Shown here piece by piece: positions 44,282 to 48,689 of a stretch of DNA of 48,689 nucleotides. Source of the DNA: an uncultured Clostridia bacterium (lineage in GTDB: Bacteria > Bacillota > Clostridia > TANB77 > CAG-508); assembly GCA_949388605.1 (NCBI GenBank), contig CASKJV010000014.1:1-48689 (forward strand). The letters are read 5' to 3'. The position numbers were made by a program, and so were the translations under genes. A model generated the notes under the pieces. That model searched no databases. It was not told the DNA's origin and was given only the letters and a program-made list of their open reading frames with translations. Within the stretch, counting starts at the first letter, position 1; the number at the start of each line of letters is the position of its first letter.

Positions 44282-45793
44282 ATGAGCTCATATTGGTTAA
44301 ATTCAGTAAAAGACAAACCATCTTTTACTACATTAAATAAAAATATATCAACTGATGTTTGTATTGTTGGAGCTGGAATTTTCGGTTTAACTTGTGGTTA
44401 CTATTTATCAAAGCAAGGTTTTAAAGTAGTAATTTTAGACAAAAATGATATTTGTCAAAAGGTCTCTGGTCATACTACTGCCAAAATAACTAGTCAGCAT
44501 AATCTAATTTACAAATATTTAGTAGATTCGCTTGGAATTAAATATGCAAAGCAATATCTGGATGCCAATCAAGAAGCTATTTCTAATATAAAAAATATTA
44601 TTGATAATGAAAATATTGATTGTGATTTTGAAATTCAAGATAGCTATATTTATACAACTAATGAAAATGAAGTTAATGAAATACAACTCGAGAATAAAAC
44701 TGTAAATACTCTTGGTTTAAATAGTGAATTTGTTACAACTTCTGCCCTTCCTTTTAAAATTAAGGGTGCTATCAAATTTCCTAATCAAGCACAATTTAAT
44801 CCGTTGAAATATGCTGTTGGACTAGCAAATGCAATAACTAAAAATTCTGGAGAAATTTATACTAATACAGCAGTTTATGATATAAAAAAAAATGGACACG
44901 AATTTTTAACACACACACAAGATAATTGTATATCTTCGAAATATATCATTCTTGCATCACATTATCCTTTTATTAATGCTCCTGGATATTATTTTTTGAA
45001 GATGTATCAGTCAACTTCATATTTAATTGCTGTTGATATTGGAGATAAAACTTTTAATGGAATGTATATTAATCCCCAGTCTCCTATTTTTTCATATAGA
45101 TTTGCTAATTATAATGACAAAAAAGTTTTATTAGTTGGAGGAGCGGATCATAAAACTGGAAGTAAAATTGATTTATCTAATGCATATTCAATATTAGAAA
45201 ATGAAGTTAAAAAATTTTATCCAAAAAGTACTGTACTTTATAGATGGAACACACAAGATTGCATAACACTAGATAAAATTCCTTATATAGGTGAATTTTC
45301 AAATTTAATGTCTAATATGTATATTGGTACTGGTTTTAATAAATGGGGAATGACTTCTTCAAATGTAGCTGCAAATATTATTGTAGATAATATTTCTGGA
45401 AAGACAAACAAATTTGAAGATGTATTTAAGTCTACTAGATTTCATCCTATAAAAAATAGTGAAGAATTTGGTAATATGATAAAAGAAACAACAAATTCTC
45501 TTATTATTAATAAATTTAAAGTTCCTCAACAACGTTTAAAAAGCATACAACATGATAGTGGCGTTGTTTTAGAAATTGATAATGAAAAAATAGGAATTTA
45601 CAAAGATAAAGATGGCAAATTATTTGCTGTAAAGCCCATTTGTACACATCTAGGTTGTCTTTTAAGCTGGAATAATATTGATAAAACTTGGGATTGCCCT
45701 TGTCATGGTTCTAGATTTGATTATATGGGTAAAAATCTTTATAATCCTGCTATTAAAGATTTAGAAATTATAGAAATTGATTGTACTAATTAA
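44282..45793 (+). CDS. FAD-dependent oxidoreductase with C-terminal Rieske domain
   Basis: 503 residues. The N-terminal DAO-type FAD domain opens DVCIVGAGIFGLTCGYYLS (about 26-44) and continues with LDKNDICQKVSGHTTAKIT, the flavin-binding pattern of the glycine-oxidase-like group. It closes with MYIGTGFNKWGMTSSNVAA. A Rieske [2Fe-2S] domain (about 425-503) has CTHLGC (about 453) and CPCHGSRFD (about 472), giving both Cys-His pairs. The fusion passes electrons from an amine or similar substrate through FAD to the cluster, or the reverse. Start ATG with GGAGG at 6 bases. It is single, with no operon partner, and followed by a repeat and a strong terminator. The substrate is unknown. Confidence 0.92.
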   Translation: MSSYWLNSVKDKPSFTTLNKNISTDVCIVGAGIFGLTCGYYLSKQGFKVVILDKNDICQKVSGHTTAKITSQHNLIYKYLVDSLGIKYAKQYLDANQEAISNIKNIIDNENIDCDFEIQDSYIYTTNENEVNEIQLENKTVNTLGLNSEFVTTSALPFKIKGAIKFPNQAQFNPLKYAVGLANAITKNSGEIYTNTAVYDIKKNGHEFLTHTQDNCISSKYIILASHYPFINAPGYYFLKMYQSTSYLIAVDIGDKTFNGMYINPQSPIFSYRFANYNDKKVLLVGGADHKTGSKIDLSNAYSILENEVKKFYPKSTVLYRWNTQDCITLDKIPYIGEFSNLMSNMYIGTGFNKWGMTSSNVAANIIVDNISGKTNKFEDVFKSTRFHPIKNSEEFGNMIKETTNSLIINKFKVPQQRLKSIQHDSGVVLEIDNEKIGIYKDKDGKLFAVKPICTHLGCLLSWNNIDKTWDCPCHGSRFDYMGKNLYNPAIKDLEIIEIDCTN

Positions 45794-45816
45794 CATATTT
45801 ATATTAATTTAAAATA

Positions 45817-45971
45817 AACAAAGAGCCACGTTTAACATCATGTGACTTTTTAGCTAATTTTTTCTATGTATAACTTATCTGTAATTTACTTTGCTTCATA
45901 CAGCTAAGAAATATGCAATATTTGCCGAATGACTTCTATAATAGGAATTTCAAATAAATTTCCTATTATAA
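45817..45971. repeat. Degenerate intergenic repeat, copy E
   Basis: Shares AAAGAGCCACTTTTAA-like, TATGTATAACTTATCTGTA and GCAATATTTGCCGAATGACTT blocks with copies A, C and D. It has the cleanest terminal hairpin: TATAATAGGAA (45937-45947) pairs with TTCCTATTATA (45960-45970). Confidence 0.62.
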
Positions 45972-45974
45972 ATC

Positions 45975-46007
45975 AAAAGAAGATTCACATATTATGAATC
46001 TTCTTTT
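45975..46007. terminator. Bidirectional terminator between convergent genes
   Basis: A 13-bp perfect stem AAAAGAAGATTCA/TGAATCTTCTTTT with a 7-base loop serves the FAD-Rieske gene (plus) and the MucBP protein gene (minus). Confidence 0.85.
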
Positions 46008-46035
46008 ATATTATAAATATTTACATATTTAATTT

Positions 46036-48689
46036 TTATTTAAGTCTTCTACCTCTTCTTTTATTATTTTGTTTTTTTGATGAGTTATTTTGTATTATGA
46101 TTTGGCAAAGATTTAATGTTATTATTATTAAAATTGTTTCTATTGATATAGTAAAAATTGTATCTCCAGTTTTTGGTGTTGAGTTTCCAGTTGATGAATT
46201 ATATTTACCACTATTATTACTATTGTTAGAATTATTAGTAAAGTTATTATTATTATTACTATTTCCATTGTTGTTATTATTAGCATTATTATTATTGTTA
46301 GTATCATTGTTACTATTATAATTGTTATTATCTGCAATGCTTCCATTATTACCACTTCCTGATGGCTCTTGTGGCTCATTAGGAGTAATTGGTTTTATTG
46401 CTTCATAATAATATTTTACAACTATATTTGTGTTTCCAAGTATTCCTTCCTTATTTGTTGGAATTTTATTTTCTAATAACTTATATCCTTCAATTTCTTT
46501 GCTTTCGGTATAATATCTTTCTCCTTCATGTCCTACTATTATTATATCTTCTTGTATTTTCTTTCCTGTTTTTAATTCTATGTATTCTATACTTACTTCT
46601 ACTTTTCTTATATAATAATATTTAATTTCTATCTTTTCTATTGTCATTTTTCCTTCTGCATTTTCTGGAAGTTTATCTTCTACTAAGTCATATCCTTTGA
46701 ATTCTTTTGCTTTTGTACTATATTCATCACCTTCATAACCTTGATACTTTGTTTCTCTTTCAATTAGTTGTCCTGTTATTATATCTATATGTTTTTCTAC
46801 TACTCCACCTGATTTATGTAGATAATAATATGTAACAATTATTTCTGTTTCTACTATTCCGTCTTCATCTTCTGTTACTTTCATAGTACCTTTTGCATTC
46901 TCTGGAATCTCTTCTTTTACTAGCTCATATCCTTCGAATTTCTTTTCTTCTGTATAATAGTAATCATCTTCATGACCATAGATATATTCTGTAGAAGAAT
47001 CTCCTGTATTTTCTAATATACTTTTTCCAGTAAATTTATCAATATATTCTACTTTTACACTAGTTTTTCTAATATAATAATATTTTACTTCTATTGGCTC
47101 TACTGTCATCATTCCATTAGCATTTTCAGGAATCTCCTCTTGAACTAAATCGTATCCTTCAAAAACTTTTTCTTTTATACTATAATTATCTTCTTCATGT
47201 CCTTCATGTCTTGTTTCTGGTTCTAATTGTTTTCCTGTTTTTACATCTATATGTTTTTCTACTACTTCTGCTTTATGAATATAATAGTATTTTACTTCTA
47301 TTACTTCTACTGACATTACACCTTCACTATTTTCTGGTAGTTTTTCTTCAACAAGGTCATATCCTTCAAATTCTTTTGGTGATGTTTTATAAGTAGTTCC
47401 TTCATTTCCTTCATATTTTGTTTCAGGTTCTAATAATTCTCCTGTTTTTATATCTATATGTTTTTCTATTACACCATCAGATATCTTTTCATAATAATAA
47501 CTTAATATTATTTCTTCCTCTGTTAATATTATTGTGTCATATTCTAATGGTTCAACTAAAACATATCCTTCAAAGTCTTGTGATTTAGCTGTATATTCTT
47601 CTCCTACTATTCCATTATATTCTACTGAATCTATTGTTTCTTGCGTGTTTTTATCTATATAATTTACTGTTACTTTTGCATTTTTGGCATATACATATAC
47701 TTTTTCTTGTATTTCTTCTGTATATGTTCCTGTCATAAGTTCTGGTCTTTCTACTATTGTATATCCTGGAATTTCTTTTTCATCTAGCTTCACATCAAAT
47801 TGATCAAATACTTTTCCTGTTTTAACAATTTTATCTGAAATTTCTTCTTTTGTGTCTCTATCAATATATTTTACTTCTACTTGTGCATTTTTTCTTATAT
47901 AATAAACTTTTATTATTGTTCCTGTTTTTACCTCATTTGGCAATTCAGATATTTCTGTTTTTACTTCTTCAGAATCAATTATCTCTACTTGTTCTAATTT
48001 CTCAAGTATAGTGCTTTCATATTTATCAGTTATATTTATTTCTGTTTTGTTTACTGAAATAATATCTGGTAATAATTTTTGCACTCTTTTAGTTATTATT
48101 TCAGAATCTTCTTCTTTTTTAATTCCATCATAATAATATTCTACTGCATAATTTAATTCTTTTGTTTGTGATTCGTCTATTACATAATATACTTGTATTA
48201 AATTATTATTTGGATTTTCGCTTATTGTTAATGGTAGTCCTACTGTTCCATCTACTAATCCTTCTATTCCAGCTGTTTCTCCCTCTTCTGTTGTTTGTAA
48301 TCTATATCCTGTTATTTTTTTATCTGTATATTCTTCTATTATGCTTCCATATTCTGCTGATTTTGTCTCTGTTTTACTGTTATCTATTTCTCCGTCATAA
48401 TAGTATTCTACTTTATAATTAAAACTGTCTTTTACATAGTATACTTTGATTACATTATTTTCTGGATTTTCGCTTATTGTTAATGGTAGTCCTACCACTC
48501 CATCTACTAATCCTTCTATTCCTTCTGTTTCTCCTTCTTCTGTTGTTTGTAATCTATATCCTGTTATATTTTTATCTGTATATTCTTCTATTATGCTTCC
48601 ATATTCTGCTGATTTTGTTTCTGTTTTACTGTTGTCTATTTCTCCGTCATAATAGTATTCTACTTTATAATTAAAACTGTCTTTTACAT
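46036..48689 (-). CDS. MucBP-repeat surface protein, sortase-anchored, 5' end beyond window
   Basis: About 884 codons are visible and the frame stays open to the window edge, so the true N-terminus is missing. The protein consists of tandem MucBP-type beta repeats of about 65-85 residues. Recurring elements are VEKHIDIKTG, EGYDLVEEKLPEN and VKYYYIRK, and there are two near-identical 84-residue units at the visible N-terminal end. An Asn-rich linker (about residues 750-810 of the visible part) leads to TPKTGD, a membrane segment (IFTISIETILIIITLN) and a basic tail KKQNNKRRGRRLK. That is a cell-wall sorting signal of the xPKTGD form, so it is a cell-wall-linked adhesin-like protein. MucBP repeats bind mucin in some lactobacilli, but the ligand here is unknown. 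Confidence 0.92.
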   Translation of the reverse strand, partial: VKDSFNYKVEYYYDGEIDNSKTETKSAEYGSIIEEYTDKNITGYRLQTTEEGETEGIEGLVDGVVGLPLTISENPENNVIKVYYVKDSFNYKVEYYYDGEIDNSKTETKSAEYGSIIEEYTDKKITGYRLQTTEEGETAGIEGLVDGTVGLPLTISENPNNNLIQVYYVIDESQTKELNYAVEYYYDGIKKEEDSEIITKRVQKLLPDIISVNKTEINITDKYESTILEKLEQVEIIDSEEVKTEISELPNEVKTGTIIKVYYIRKNAQVEVKYIDRDTKEEISDKIVKTGKVFDQFDVKLDEKEIPGYTIVERPELMTGTYTEEIQEKVYVYAKNAKVTVNYIDKNTQETIDSVEYNGIVGEEYTAKSQDFEGYVLVEPLEYDTIILTEEEIILSYYYEKISDGVIEKHIDIKTGELLEPETKYEGNEGTTYKTSPKEFEGYDLVEEKLPENSEGVMSVEVIEVKYYYIHKAEVVEKHIDVKTGKQLEPETRHEGHEEDNYSIKEKVFEGYDLVQEEIPENANGMMTVEPIEVKYYYIRKTSVKVEYIDKFTGKSILENTGDSSTEYIYGHEDDYYYTEEKKFEGYELVKEEIPENAKGTMKVTEDEDGIVETEIIVTYYYLHKSGGVVEKHIDIITGQLIERETKYQGYEGDEYSTKAKEFKGYDLVEDKLPENAEGKMTIEKIEIKYYYIRKVEVSIEYIELKTGKKIQEDIIIVGHEGERYYTESKEIEGYKLLENKIPTNKEGILGNTNIVVKYYYEAIKPITPNEPQEPSGSGNNGSIADNNNYNSNNDTNNNNNANNNNNGNSNNNNNFTNNSNNSNNSGKYNSSTGNSTPKTGDTIFTISIETILIIITLNLCQIIIQNNSSKKQNNKRRGRRLK
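48186..48689. repeat. 252-bp near-identical tandem repeat in the MucBP gene
   Basis: 48186-48437 and 48438-48689 are adjacent copies of an 84-codon unit with only scattered differences. The second copy is cut by the window end, so more copies may follow. Such high DNA identity points to recent expansion or gene conversion. Confidence 0.85.

Noticed and set aside
46140-46380. Open frames over the Asn-rich linker on both strands
   Set aside because: Low-complexity AAT/ATT repeats of the MucBP gene keep other frames open; no start signals or plausible protein.
48477-48674. Leu-rich plus-strand frames over the MucBP repeats
   Set aside because: Repeated shadow frames antisense to the MucBP repeats, not membrane proteins.

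Overview
The window is AT-rich DNA, very probably from an uncultured Clostridia-like member of the Bacillota. The reasons are strong AGGAGG ribosome binding sites, promoters of the form TTGAAA-N17-TATAAT, a sortase-type PKTGD C-terminus on the last protein, and Gram-positive-type families (PrgI, glucosaminidase with SH3b). TGA is used as a stop, so the code is standard. The species cannot be named from the sequence.

Layout. 1-2700: a tRNA-Arg(CCT) whose 3' end is duplicated next to a GC-rich stem-loop element, then a DUF4097 protein and an MBL-fold hydrolase. 2957-28739, minus strand: a type IV secretion-like apparatus. In transcription order it has a lone pilin, an array of five VirB2/TrbC-like pilins, a further pilin, a PrgI-type (VirB3-like) protein, a split VirB4 (membrane/coiled-coil part plus ATPase part), and four VirB6/TrbL-like polytopic proteins. 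Three of those four carry very long C-terminal tails. Two paired paralogous anchored proteins, two small-domain anchored proteins (VirB8-like topology), an SH3b-glucosaminidase and another anchored protein complete it. A frameshifted ABC ATPase on the plus strand interrupts this block at 5.7-6.4 kb. 28850-40849, minus strand: a sugar cluster making a CDP-linked deoxysugar (RfbF, RfbG, RfbH), with a ThDP enzyme, SDR, methyltransferases, HAD phosphatase, KDPG-type aldolase, a polyprenyl-phosphate GT2 and a GT-C-like membrane protein. 41024: an eighth pilin with its own promoter and terminator. 41745-45793: a second GT-C-like protein, an ArsC/Spx-family protein and an FAD-Rieske oxidoreductase. 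46036 to the end: a sortase-anchored MucBP-repeat surface protein, cut by the window edge.

How it may work together (inference). Pilins, PrgI, VirB4, VirB6-like proteins and a wall hydrolase are the parts of a Gram-positive envelope-spanning secretion or pilus machine. No relaxase, VirD4 coupling protein or VirB11 is visible here, so DNA transfer cannot be assumed. The sugar cluster sits between pilin genes and has the simplest lipid-linked glycosylation logic: a GT2 to load a polyprenyl carrier and GT-C proteins to transfer outside. My leading hypothesis is a multi-pilin T4SS-like surface structure whose pilins, or the adjacent surface, are decorated with an unusual branched dideoxysugar.

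Sequence caveats: two genes carry a one-base frameshift, and in both cases the extra base is a C directly before GGA in the coding strand. A degenerate repeat family with a terminal hairpin occupies five intergenic gaps.
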